Assembly: GCF_010389155.1 (NCBI RefSeq)
Contig: NC_057769.1
Coordinates: 13,144,735-13,208,734 of the forward strand
Direction of reading: 5' to 3'
DNA length: 64,000 nucleotides
DNA from: Erigeron canadensis
Lineage: Eukaryota; Streptophyta; Magnoliopsida; Asterales; Asteraceae
Numbering within the stretch: position 1 is the first letter of the stretch; every line of letters starts with the position of its first letter. The notes beneath the pieces were generated by a model, which searched no databases, was not told the DNA's origin, and saw nothing but the letters and a program-made list of their open reading frames with translations. Made by a program: the position numbers and the translations under genes. Shown one piece after another: positions 12,035 to 22,256 of the stretch.

Positions 12035-13110
12035 AAAAAGTTAATCATCTTAGTTTTGGTGAGTATCTCAACGTCGATACAAAGATAAAAAATGTTATAG
12101 GGGATCGCAACACCTCGAGGCAAGGGGGGTCGAATAAAGGAAGCATGCATATCAACTTCCGTGGTCCACCATCCGGTCTAGTAGCGATAGCCAAAGAGTC
12201 GAATCTGTGCTCGGAAAATTTTGTAACCGCTTCCCGAACCGCTTTCTTATTATGTTTATCCAGAGAATCACATACTTTATCACCTATTCCGGGTCACCTT
12301 TGCACATCTCATACCATTGTTGGTCTGGATCGATGTGGTTAGATATAGTATTAGATGTGAGAACATCGAGCTGGAAGTGTTTAACCTCTCTAGAGCTTGC
12401 AATAATTCCCTGATGATCCCTAAATGCAAGAGCCAAGACATCCTTTTTGGTCGTCTTGCCATCGAATAACTTAATTGAGCTTTCATTAACGAGTAGCATA
12501 TCGCTTACAAGTGCTTCTTTGTCGACTCTTAGCAGATCCATTTGCGCCATCTTTTACAAAACAAGAAGATTTTTAGAAATGACACCTTTTAAAGAGAGTT
12601 TATGAGCTCCTTTGTTCCGAATAGCTCTAAATACGACGGGAATGCCATTGGAATGGACCCAAGCAAAAACGCCAACATAGTGCGCATTCCATCTCGAAAT
12701 GGCCTTCTTTTGAGACGGAGTAAACAGACACAACCATGATTGGAAATGTAAAGACTAAAGATAAGATAGATACACTTCACAAGTAGTCTAGTTTTACTGA
12801 CTTGTTCTCTTATAGCCTTTCCAACTCTTGTGTCATCTTTCCCAATGACCAATCTATAAGTTTCTCCTTCTTAACAAGTCGAACCATAATAAAAGATGTC
12901 TTTGACTACTTTGGTCACAAAGTTAAGTTTACTAGTCACTAGAGATTTTTTGACAATCAACGAAGCCTCGTCCACTTTAAGCATACAGTTAGCGGGGACA
13001 AAATCTCCGGCTCTAACATAAATCACATCTCCGGGGACCAAAGCTCTTGATTCCACATTATCATTGGCAATGCCATCTTTCAAAACCCTAGAAAGTGGGG
13101 CATTATTACA
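12035..13110 (-). pseudogene. plasma-membrane H+-ATPase (P3A) retro-pseudogene, copy 2
   Basis: Mirror copy of the pseudogene at 10940-12005. Minus-strand pieces include ALVPGDVIYVRAGDFVPANC (12871-13083), the FRDGMRTMLAFLLGSIPMAF segment (12589-12852) that corresponds to the pump's YRDGIDNLLVLLIGGIP region, and MDLLRVDKEALVSD with the following N-domain remnant ending YEMCKGDPE (12284-12550). It shares the degenerate DKEALVSD with copy 1, so both descend from one already mutated copy. Confidence 0.75.
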
Positions 13111-13126
13111 GCCATATAATGTGTAC

Positions 13127-13487
13127 TGTTGATTATTAATCTAAACTTTGGGTTAAAGACGACAAGTCCGAAAGTTATATGTGTCTAGTACGTATTATCG
13201 TAAAGTTAGGGGGGTCAATTATATGTTTGTAAGTCTAGTAACTGACTTACGGTTATTAGGACATGAGGTGTTGTTTCAGAAGAGTTACATCACTTCAAAG
13301 GCACCCCTTAGAAAACTATATATATGTGTCGTGTGTACACAAAAAGTGTGTTTGTTTGGACGATCAAAGGGTCACATACCCTATGAAAGTGCATAAGATT
13401 GTATGAACAAGATTTTGCAAGAATCAATAGATATGACAAGTTTATACCTGTGATTTGTTCACCCATATAGCAAGATTAATTCCAACA
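13127..13487 (+). repeat. 5' LTR of non-autonomous Copia element
   Basis: 361 bp bounded by TG...CA, with a TATA-like actatatatatg at about 13316. It matches 24231-24590 along its length with few differences. Confidence 0.92.
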
Positions 13488-13502
13488 ATTGGCATCAGAG
13501 CA
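13488..13502 (+). promoter_or_regulatory. primer binding site (tRNA-iMet type)
   Basis: attggcatcagagca directly follows the 5' LTR. It resembles the common plant TGGTATCAGAGC PBS, with one change. Confidence 0.8.
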
Positions 13503-13909
13503 CGTTAATCGATCCAGGGAAGAACATCGATTGAAAAGCGAAGCCGATTCCGCGAATTAACCGGAAGAAATAAAGAAAGAAGCGAGTGTGATTTATTCTT
13601 TATCATCAACAACAAAGTTAACCACCATACCGCCACCGTCGCTACACAAGAAGGCAGAAGGTGGTTCTGTTTGAACAAATTGAAATCGAACCGATTTCAA
13701 TAAACAAGAAGAAAGCAAGGCGACAGTTTTTTTTTGGCCGAAAATCAAAAATTGTTGATTTCGAACCAAGAACGCGAAACAAAATTTTTGATTATGTGCA
13801 AACCATAATCAATTAGAAGGGGAATCAAGAACGAGATTTAGATTACGCAAAGAAAGAAGAAAAGAGGTAGGGGATGCATTTTGCCCTAATTATTTTTTTT
13901 GTAAACCTA
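13503..13909 (+). other. untranslated leader of the non-autonomous Copia element
   Basis: No ORF with recognisable gag features. The leader is interrupted at 13914 by the Tat element and continues after 23171. Confidence 0.6.
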
Positions 13910-13914
13910 ATAAC

Positions 13915-14825
13915 TGTTTTGGTCAAAAATTATCCAAGATAATCAACCTTGAAGACTTAGATCAATTGTGTAACCAAACTTTTGTTCGTGAGGTTCAGGA
14001 CTTGTAAAATTGGTTTAGATTCAAAGATGCGTTTAAAATAAGTATGATAAATCAAGATTATGTCGACTTAAACAAAAGAAGGTAGTCAAAAGATTTCGCA
14101 AATAACTATATAATCAAATATAAGATAGATTAAGCAAGATAAAGAAATATAAACGTAAATAAATGCGGAAAATAAAGAGAAAGGAACAAAGAACACCAAG
14201 ATTTGTTATCGAGGAAAAGCCCTTAATCCTTTATGGATTTCCGGCATAAAAACCCCGGGAGGAAGCAATCGTCCCTGCCTTGTTCTTTTATTAATGGTGT
14301 AAATTGGTTACAATGATAGAGCGATTTGATCGATCTTTCTAAGTAAAGAAAAGTGTGTTGGTTGTTTACAAGTATGAGCAGAGAAAATAAGCAAGTAAAT
14401 ATGTGAGTGTGTGTAACATTGTATATCCTATGATCGATCAGGTCCTCGTTTATATAGAGCAACCTAACTAATTTTCCGAAATTACAGGGATCTTCCTGGT
14501 CTTCATCTGGTGAACGTTGGAGCATATTTTGACTGATATTGTAGCCGTTTGAAGATATTCTCCTCATGCTGAATTCCTTTTAAAGTCCGATTATGATGCT
14601 GGACTAAGTCTTCTTTGCGTGTTGATCAAATAAGACATGTGTTGAATCTCTTTTGTACCATTAGAGATATTTCCCTTGTGATAAATGTCAAGTTACCTGC
14701 ATAATTTTCTCATAGAAACAATACTTGAAGTTTATCGTTAGTAATTCGTCAAGGTGTGTCAAGATCCTGAAGGTACATGATCTTGAGGTCCCAAGATAAT
14801 GAAATCTGAAATTTCACCCATAACA
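13915..14825 (-). repeat. 3' LTR of Tat element
   Basis: 911 bp, near-identical to 22257-23170. It is the 3' LTR because the genes run on the minus strand. The predicted 114-aa ORF inside it occurs in both LTRs and is not thought to be a gene. Confidence 0.92.
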
Positions 14826-15017
14826 ATTGTCCCTAAAGTTATTTTGATAAAAAATCAATTTTGTTTAAAATAACTTTGCTCAAAATAATTTTGAATCTTC
14901 CGGAGTACGTTTTGACCAAAGTCAAGGAGTTAATTTTTGAATTCACCCCGAGGATAAGATGCGTGGAGATAAGATAACCAAGAGTCTTGACGGTTTATTC
15001 CCATCGTTTTACCCCAC

Positions 15018-15024
15018 TATATAA
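15018..15024 (+). promoter_or_regulatory. TATA box of the antisense unit
   Basis: TATATAA within ccccactatataagcatacc, about 100 bases upstream of the ATG at 15119 and in the right orientation for the antisense ORF. It is inferred from sequence and position only. Confidence 0.5.
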
Positions 15025-15118
15025 GCATACCATTCTTTTAGAAAAAATCATAAATCTTTTTATGCTCAAAAAAGTTTTCATCTTTTTCTCCATTTCTATT
15101 AATTCTCATAACATTAAC

Positions 15119-15532
15119 ATGTCTGAAATCAGCAACAGAGATTCACACCTTGAAGTCCACGAGCGCCCAAGGGTACATTGGGGCACTACGAAGTCAGAAA
15201 GGAGGCTCCTTTATAAAAGAAAATAAAATTTTTCATTATTTTTTCTTTCGTTATATTCGATTTGTAAAAATGATCCTTTGAAATGTTTCCCACAGTGCTT
15301 TTCTCAAATGAGGTTTGCGCATATGGAAGTTGCGCGTATTAAAGACCAAGAAATCAAAAGCCAAAATCAGTATATTTTTCAACTCTTGGCTGAAAGAAAA
15401 GCTCAAGTTTCCAGGTTAAGAGAGTTAGAAGCAGAACTGGCAAAAACCAAGGAAGAACTTCAAACGGCGCAAGTAGATCTGGTGTATATGAGAGTCGCCA
15501 AAAAGTTGAAGCTTTCTGATTCTGACAAGTAG
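15119..15532 (+). CDS. putative spliced antisense protein of the Tat element
   Basis: The first exon starts at ATG 15119 (MSEISNRDSHLEVHERPR, 18 codons to 15172). A GT at 15173 and a tttcccacag acceptor ending at 15295 define a 123-base intron that joins in phase to a second exon (15296-15532). That exon encodes a charged heptad-like helix (RLRELEAELAKTKEELQ) and a basic VAKKLKLSDSDK tail. The product would be about 97 residues, probably a coiled coil. It lies opposite to the element's own genes, between integrase and 3' LTR, where antisense ORFs are known in some Tat elements such as maize Grande. Unspliced, the first frame stops at 15226. The function is unknown and the splice model is inference. 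Confidence 0.5.
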
Positions 15533-16586
15533 TTATGTATATGGGCAATGAAGGATATAATGCAAAGGCCAGAGCCCATTTTTAAACTCTTTTGATTGTA
15601 ACTGCTATCAAGCAGTTTTATCTTTTGTAAATATTTTCGTTATGAATGAAAAATATTTATCTTTTGATCTTTATTGCTTCAATTCCAAAAATCAATGATG
15701 TTAATGGGGTTAAAATTAGAAAATTAAATAATCATTTGCATGATATCACATGTCAGTTAATTATTACCCTTGACTTATTTGACTATATCAACAGTAACAA
15801 ATCAAATCAAAGTAATAATTATAGGGTAAGATACATGCACCTTGTGATATGTAATTAAGATCCACTTGTAAATTGTGATCTTCAAGCATCCAGCGTCTTA
15901 ATTGTTTGTCAGTTCCACTATATTCCTATAGCAATAAAATATAAATGGGACTGATATGATCTTTGGAGGGGATTAAAATTAAGAAGGGAATTCTTAATTT
16001 TAATATTCTCGTAGGGACATTGGAGTCCAAGATAATGAGAGTGTCTCAATATCTTGAACATGCTTGGGAGGCGTGGTTAGCCTTTTCGTATGTGTTTGTG
16101 TAATGGGTGGCGTGGTTAGCCATTTCGGGAGATCGATGGTGACATCAATAATCGGTAGAATTAATTTTGACAACCTTGGAATTTAACCCTTCAGCTATGA
16201 AATTAATGAACGTGCGACATGGGCAAATCGTAAGAGAGGGTCAAAACCCCCAACCAAAAGTTGGCGTGAAAGCCAAAAGGTGAAGACCTTGTTCCACGTT
16301 GCTATGTATGATGCTGAATATCCTTTGAGATCCTACAAATTGAAATCCTTAGAAACTGACGTTAGCCATTTGGCTAACGCCACTCCGACGCTCAAGTCAG
16401 TATCATCATTTTGAAGAATAAACAAATAAATAAATGAATAAATAAAAAAGGATTTAGAAATCATACCTGATTTTGTCAATGAGACAAAATTAATTAGACA
16501 TGATATAATTTAAGGTGGATGGCGTTCCAAGCTCTTGGAACTAATTTACCTTCTAGATCTTGTAACCAATAAGATCCTTTACCAGC

Positions 16587-17837
16587 TTATGCCTCGATCA
16601 AATAAGGTCCTTCCCATTTCGGGTTCAATTTCCCATCAGGCTTGATCAAAGCTTTCTTTAACACCAAATCCCCAACTTGAAATCGTCTTAATCTTAAATT
16701 CTTATTATAAGACTTGGCGATTTGTTGTTGATAAGCTGCTATTCTTATTCTGGTTCTTTCTCGTAATTCATCTAGAGCTTCCAAGCTTTCAAACATTAAT
16801 TCTTTGTTTTTCTCATAAGTCAATAGACTTATCCTAGCAGTTGGTAAGTCCATTTCAATGGGCAATACTGCTTCTGCTCCAAAAACAAGCGAAAATGGGG
16901 TTTGCCCAGTTGCATTTTTAGAGGTTGTGCGATCAGCCCATAAGACAAATGGTAACTCTTTAGCCCATTTTCCTTTGGCCTGTCCCAGTCTTTTCTTTAG
17001 ATTGTTCATAATAATCTTATTACTTGACTCCGCTTGACTATTGGCTTGAGGATGAACAGGGGTAGAAGTGATCATCTTGATTCCCCATCTTTCACAGAAA
17101 TTTGTGGTTTTCTTTCCAATAAATTGTGAACCATTGTCACAAATTATCTCTGCTGGAACCCCAAATCTGGTCAATATATTCCTTTTGATGAAGGATATAA
17201 CATGAGACTCCTGGATCTTGGAATATGCTTCAGCTTCAATCCATTTTGAAAAATAATCTGTCATTGCCAAAAAATATTTCTTCCCTGCTGAAGATTTTGT
17301 CATTGGTCCTACAATATCCATTTCCCACTTCATGAATGGCCATGGTGACAAAACTGGATACATAGGTTCAGCTCGTTGATGATGAATGTTGCTATGTCTT
17401 TGACAAGCATCACACTTCTTAGCATAATCTTCAGCATCTTGTTTCATGGTTGGCCAATAATAACCAGTCCTTAAGATTTTTGAATGTAAGGATCTTCCAG
17501 CTATGTGGTTCCCACATTCTCCTTCGTGAATATCTTTAAGAACCTCTTTGATCTCGGGTTCCTCTAAACACCTAAGATATGGTCCTGCAAGAGACTTTCT
17601 ATACAAGATACCATTTATCATAGAATAATGTGCAGTTTTCATTCGAAAAGCCTTTGGGTTTTCATCCTTAGGAATTGGTCCATTGCTTATATATTTCTTT
17701 ATAGGTGTCATCCATGAAGTTTGATTGTTTTCAGATTCCCCAGTTTCACTATCTTGAATAGCTAAAGTTTTATGAGACTCTTTATCTATGGCAGGATATA
17801 GGACATGAACTATAGGAATACTAGTTTCAGACGACAT
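16587..17837 (-). CDS. Tat element integrase
   Basis: An open frame of 416 residues. In order it shows a stretch related to the end of the second RNase H/linker, a HHCC zinc domain ending CDACQRH (about residue 145), and the rve catalytic core with D in KWEMDIVGPM, D in IICDNGSQF and E in NSQAESSNK. A C-terminal part reads RRFQVGDLVLKKALI. All three catalytic acids and the zinc ligands are present, so this is the best preserved domain of the element. It would insert the element's cDNA into host DNA. Confidence 0.9.
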   Translation of the reverse strand: MSSETSIPIVHVLYPAIDKESHKTLAIQDSETGESENNQTSWMTPIKKYISNGPIPKDENPKAFRMKTAHYSMINGILYRKSLAGPYLRCLEEPEIKEVLKDIHEGECGNHIAGRSLHSKILRTGYYWPTMKQDAEDYAKKCDACQRHSNIHHQRAEPMYPVLSPWPFMKWEMDIVGPMTKSSAGKKYFLAMTDYFSKWIEAEAYSKIQESHVISFIKRNILTRFGVPAEIICDNGSQFIGKKTTNFCERWGIKMITSTPVHPQANSQAESSNKIIMNNLKKRLGQAKGKWAKELPFVLWADRTTSKNATGQTPFSLVFGAEAVLPIEMDLPTARISLLTYEKNKELMFESLEALDELRERTRIRIAAYQQQIAKSYNKNLRLRRFQVGDLVLKKALIKPDGKLNPKWEGPYLIEA

Positions 17838-18240
17838 CTTAAATGTTGAACCTAGGTTTGCTAAGGCATCAGCTTCAACATTTTCTTCTCTAGGTACTTG
17901 TTCTATATCGAATAAGTCAAAATTTTCAGCTAATTTTTTTTAACTATATCTAGCTATTTCATTAATTTTTCTCCTTTCGCAGTGTATGATCCATTAAAAT
18001 GATTTGCTAAAAGTAATGAATTTACATATACTTTAAGGTTCCTAATATTCATATATTTAGCCAATTGCATACCAGAAATTAAAGCTTCGTATTCTGCTTC
18101 ATTATTAGTAGCTATGAAATGACAATTTACTGCTTGGGGTATGATATCCCCCTATGGCGATTTTAGTACGATACCTAATCCTATTCCTTTAACATTAGCA
18201 GCACCATCAGTATATAGGATCCATTTTTCAGCTGCTTCTT
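17838..18240 (-). pseudogene. second (archaeal-type) RNase H remnant of Tat element
   Basis: Between the first RNase H and the integrase, out-of-frame minus-strand pieces recall the extra RNase H typical of Tat elements: a DGAAN-like start near 18200, an NNEAEYEA-like segment near 18090 and an EENVEADALANLGS-like end near 17860. Stops near 17940 and 18250 break the frame. Confidence 0.6.
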
Positions 18241-18262
18241 CAAGCATTTTAACTTCTCAGTC

Positions 18263-18490
18263 CTATTCTTGTTGTAAGTCAGTACTAAAATCAGCCACAA
18301 AATCAGCTAAAGCTTGAGATTTTATAGCATTTCTAGGTTCATATACTAAGTTAAAGGCACTTAATTTTACAGACCTTTTAGCCATTCTTCCTGATACTTC
18401 AGGTTTTCTAAGCACACATTTTATAGGGTAATTTGTCCTAACATGTATAGCATGCGTTTCAAAATAATGTCTAAGTTTAGTAGATGCCAT
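18263..18490 (-). pseudogene. Tat element RNase H, C-terminal part
   Basis: 75 residues with the LRHYFETHAIHV start and the KSQALADFVADF end typical of the gypsy-type RNase H in Tat elements. It is separated from the RT frame by a disruption at about 18500-18600, so the domain is incomplete. Confidence 0.75.
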
Positions 18491-18584
18491 GACTAATGCA
18501 AGTATGAGTTTTTCGAGATGAGATTACCTGGTTTCAGCATCAATTAAACTTTTACTTACGTAGTAGACGGGATTCTGTATGCCT

Positions 18585-19721
18585 TCAGATTCCTTTACAA
18601 GAACTGCATTTTACTGCATTTGATGATACTGCCATGTAAAGATATAAAGTCTCACCATCTTCAGGCTTCATCGGCAGCGGAGGGGTTGATAAGTACTTTT
18701 TTAATTCCTGAAAGGCCTCTTCTTGCTTTTCACCCCATTCGAATTTCTTATTCTTTTTCAGAATATCGTAAAATTCTTTGCATCTATCTGAGGATCTTGA
18801 AATGAATCTGTTGAGAGCTGCTAATCTGCCAGTTAATATTTGGATGTCTTTAGCATTCGACGGAGACTTCAAATTTAATATTGCTTTAATTTGCTCTGGG
18901 CTAGTTTCAATTCCTCTTTTGGTGACCATATATCCTAAGAATTTTCCAGCTCCGACTCCAAAATTACACTTGGCGGGATTTAACTTCATATTGTACTTGT
19001 CCAGGATGTTGAAGGCTACTTCAAGATCCTTTAAGTGATCTTTAGCTCTCTTGGACTTTACCACCATATCGTCTATATAGACTTCCATGGTAACCCCTAG
19101 TTGATCTTTGAACATCATATTCACTAGCCTTTGATATGTTGCTCCTGCAATTTTAAGACCAAAAGGCATTGCAATATAACAATAAATACCTGTCGGTGTC
19201 ATGAAGGCTCTGGCTTCCTGATCTTCAGGTTCCATTTGTATCTGTTGAAATCCTGAGGAGGCATCCATGAATGTTAGCATCTCATGTCCCGAAGTTGCAT
19301 CGACCATTGCATCAATATGTGGTAGTGGAAATGGATCTTTTGGACAAGCTTTGTTTAGATCAGTAAAATCTACACAAACTCTCCATTTTCCATTTTTCTT
19401 TTGTACGACCACCACGTTTGCCAGCCATTCTGGGAATTTAACTTCTCTGATCATTTTAGCCTTTATTAATCTTTCAACATCTTCCTGGATTATAGCATTT
19501 CTTTCAGGAGCAAATTTTCTTCTTTTTTGCTGAATAGGCTTGAAGCTTTTGTCGATTCCCAGCTTGTGTGTGATGACATCTCTTGATATTCCAGTCATAT
19601 CTTTTTGTTTCCAAGCGAAAGTCTTCATTCTAGCTTTGAGGAAATCAGTAAATTTGACTTCCATATCTTTTGATATCTTTTTCCCTATTAAAACTTTAAT
19701 GTTAGGATCTTCAGGAACCAA
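18585..19721 (-). CDS. Tat element reverse transcriptase
   Basis: An open frame of 378 residues covering most of the RT: the WRVCVDFTDLNKACPKDPFP motif, MPFGLKIAGATYQR, the catalytic VYIDDMVVKSK (YxDD box), and the thumb/connection part up to EEAFQELKKYLSTPP. It ends out of frame just before RNase H. It copies element RNA into DNA in the virus-like particle. The catalytic aspartates are intact. Confidence 0.9.
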   Translation of the reverse strand: MVPEDPNIKVLIGKKISKDMEVKFTDFLKARMKTFAWKQKDMTGISRDVITHKLGIDKSFKPIQQKRRKFAPERNAIIQEDVERLIKAKMIREVKFPEWLANVVVVQKKNGKWRVCVDFTDLNKACPKDPFPLPHIDAMVDATSGHEMLTFMDASSGFQQIQMEPEDQEARAFMTPTGIYCYIAMPFGLKIAGATYQRLVNMMFKDQLGVTMEVYIDDMVVKSKRAKDHLKDLEVAFNILDKYNMKLNPAKCNFGVGAGKFLGYMVTKRGIETSPEQIKAILNLKSPSNAKDIQILTGRLAALNRFISRSSDRCKEFYDILKKNKKFEWGEKQEEAFQELKKYLSTPPLPMKPEDGETLYLYMAVSSNAVKCSSCKGI

Positions 19722-19784
19722 GATAACTTCCTTTACATCTTGCTCTTCTGGTTCGTCTACATCGAAGACCCTTTTCTGTAATTG

Positions 19785-20240
19785 CTATTGTGAAATTGGC
19801 TTTGCAGCTGACTTCATGCTGGATGTGTAGCATTCTCTTGCTTCTTGCTGATCTCCCTTGACAGTAACTACTCCCCAAGGTGTTGGAAGTTTAACACATT
19901 GGTGATATGTTGAAGGTACTGCCTTCATTTCGTGTATCCAGGGTCTTCCCAAGATTATGTTGCATCCTGGGAGAGAATCTACGATACAGAATTTCTGCAT
20001 CGAATTCATCCCTCCAACATAAACTGGTAATTTTATTTCACCCACTGTATATTTAGTTTTCCCACTGAATCCAATCAATGGAGAAGCTTTTCCATTGATA
20101 TCTTCTTCCGAGATATCCATTCTTCGTAATGTCTCCAGCTTGATGATATTCACTGAGCTCCCATGATCTATCAAAATCCTGCGAACATAATGGTTAGCGA
20201 TAAAAAGAGTAATTACCAGCCCATCATGATGAGGTTCCAT
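19785..20240 (-). pseudogene. Tat element aspartic protease
   Basis: 151 residues with the retropepsin fold signature RRILIDHGSSVNII. The catalytic triplet, normally D-T/S-G, reads D-H-G here, which should harm activity. The GCNIILGRPWIHEMKAVPS motif typical of plant gypsy proteases follows. A frameshift separates it from gag (20277) and a stop from RT (19785). Confidence 0.85.
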
Positions 20241-20276
20241 GATATCATCAAAATCTTCTTCAAAGGAGATAATGTC

Positions 20277-21364
20277 TCAGTCCGAAATTGAAGCTTTCTT
20301 CACACTTCTTTCTCCTTTATCTGCTTTGCTTTGCTTTGCAAGTCTTTTTGCTGCTGAATATGTTGTCCCGCACACTTCCGATCCCCCAGAGATGGTATTA
20401 ATTACTTTTGCATTCGCTGGTGGGGAATCTGCTTTTTGTGTTGATTTTGGCTTGGAAAAGTCCAAGCCTTCAACATCTTTGGCCTTCTTCCTTCCAAGGA
20501 GTTCTGTCAAATATCCTTTTGCTAATAAAGTGGATATTTCTCTTTTTAACATCTTGCAATCTTCGGTGATATGGCCAAAGTCTTCATGATAAGCACACCA
20601 CTGCTAGGATCTTTCTTCTTGAAGTATCCGTCATTTTTCTTCTGAGGCCATCTCACCTTGTCTCCAAGATCTCTAAGCGCCATTATAATGCCAGGAGTTC
20701 CTACAGAGAAACAGTATGATGCCAAAGTTGGATATTCGACCCCGTCATCTTCTTCAACGACATTGACTTGATCATCTACATGTCTTGAGTAAGGTTTGTG
20801 TCTCGGTTTAAACATCGGGGTTTCTGCCTTCCGATTTGGACGATCATATGATAAGGCATCTAATTTCGAAGTCGTAAGTTCATTTTCTTCGAGCCTTATA
20901 AATCTTGCTGCCCTTGCTTTTGCTTCATCTAAATTTCTACATGGCGTCATTATGAGATCTTCCTGGAATTTAGATCCTTTATGGAGACCTCTCTGCAAAG
21001 CTTGAATAGCGGTCAACATATCTAATTTAGGAATATTAAGAGATTCTTTTGTAAATCTAGTAATAAAATCTCTAAGTGATTCATGCGGTTTTTGAATTAT
21101 TTTATATAGATCATCAGTCAATTTCTCAAAAGTCCTACTGCATGAAAATTGACTATAAAATAAATTTGTTAAATCAGCGAAATAATTAATAGATAGAGGA
21201 GGCAAACTCTGCAGCCATTTTAAGGCTGATCCAGATAGTGTCGATCCAAAGCTTCTGCATAAGCAAGCTTCTTTCAAATTTGATGGAATCAACACCGTTT
21301 CCATTTTCTCCAGATACAGCGCGATATGCTCCTGTGGGTCAGTGGTTCCATCATATGGTTTCAT
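20277..21364 (-). pseudogene. Tat element gag core and zinc-finger region
   Basis: The frame at 20546-21364 (272 residues) begins MKPYDGTTDPQEHIALYLEK and contains the Retrotrans_gag-type region (FSCSRTFEKLTDDLYKI; LRDFITRFTKESL). It continues, after a frame change at about 20550, into MLKREISTLLAKGYLTELLG (20277-20552). The C/H zinc-binding stretch lies across the frameshift, reading HEDFGHITEDC in the joined region, and is therefore broken. Gag forms the particle. Confidence 0.85.
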
Positions 21365-21393
21365 ATTTGGAACTTGGAATTTCTTCAGGATTT

Positions 21394-22161
21394 CTACGTT
21401 CGCAATCCTTTTTTGCCATATCTGTTGATTAGATAGGACGCAGGGTTGACTTTAGGAATTGGACTGCAAAATCCAGGAACGCTCGAAATCATGTCTTTAA
21501 TCTTCTGAAACTCTCTAGCGATGTAATCATTTGCTCCTTGTCCCTGCGATGGATTAGTAAAAGCAAAAGATCCAGCAAAACTATTAGAATTGTTCAAACC
21601 TGCATTCATGGTGGCCGATATTCCAGCAACATGAGTGTTTTGCGAAATATTACTCCCAAAATTAGGAGTCGCAGTTGGCATCGACGTATTAATAGGAGCA
21701 GACTCAGGAGCAGTTGGAGTCGTTGAAAACAAATTCCTAGAATTCATCTGTGGTCTGTTTTCAAAAATCCTTGACTCAAGAATTTTGAATTGTGCCTGAT
21801 TATATTCTTGATTAGTCTTATCAAGATTCTGCAAAATAGTAAACAAGTCAGGCAGTTCTTCAGAGTTAACATTCCTAGATCCGGTATTGTAGGGATCCGG
21901 ATTGCCATAATCGTCGTAAAAACTCCTTCTTTGAGTCTGGCTTGATCTTGCATTCTCCTGAGATGAGTTTCCTGCCGGAATTTCTCCAGATAAGTCTGGG
22001 ATCTTGAATGAATCCATTGGCTCCTTTCCTTTTTCCTGGGCAGAAGTTCGAGCAACATTGTTCCTGTTTCTTCGATAAGAAGCACGTCCTGGAGGTGGAG
22101 GAAGCAAAGGAGAAGAAAGAACAGGAGTAATTTGCGAAGAATTAGTTGGTTGAGTCGACAT
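21394..22161 (-). pseudogene. Tat element gag N-terminal region
   Basis: A 255-residue frame starting at ATG 22161, about 75 bases inside the PBS, which supports this start. It is rich in Ser, Asn and Pro and low in complexity. It runs out of frame just before the gag core at 21364, so one frameshift lies at about 21380-21400. Confidence 0.8.
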
Positions 22162-22235
22162 TTTCGGTATTAGATTTTGAAAAATCGAGACTTTTGAAAA
22201 TCAAAAATTTTTTTATCAAATCAAAAGCACCTTTT

Positions 22236-22253
22236 GCCCCACGGTGGGCGCCA
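22236..22253 (-). promoter_or_regulatory. Tat primer binding site
   Basis: On the minus strand TGGCGCCCACCGTGGGGC lies three bases inside the 5' LTR. This PBS type is frequent in Tat/Retand-like elements. It fixes the right LTR as the 5' LTR. Confidence 0.85.
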
Positions 22254-22256
22254 AAT

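Larger units (their letters stand above)
10896..13115. repeat. large imperfect palindrome (inverted H+-ATPase copies)
   Basis: The left arm (about 10896-12010) and right arm (about 12030-13115) are reverse complements over their whole length with scattered mismatches. Examples are gagaacatcgagctggaagt on the right and its complement at about 11650 on the left, and the shared agtggggc edges near 10912 and 13095. The turn lies at about 12010-12035, where gatgattaac is mirrored by gttaatcatc. Each arm is a copy of the same pseudogene. Outside the right arm the Copia LTR begins at 13127. Confidence 0.85.
14826..16560 (+). other. Tat region between integrase and 3' LTR with an antisense unit
   Basis: About 1.7 kb lies between the integrase end and the LTR. 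Its left third carries an opposite-strand gene-like unit (14990-15660). From 15860 to 16560 I see no ORF, only repeated gtggttagcc motifs (16072 and 16110) and a short self-complementary gttagccatttggctaac at 16360. Confidence 0.6.

Noticed and set aside
14223..14567. 114-residue ORF on the minus strand, also present as 115 residues at 22565-22912
   Set aside because: It lies within both LTRs of the Tat element, so its duplication is explained by the LTR pair. No motif supports a protein.
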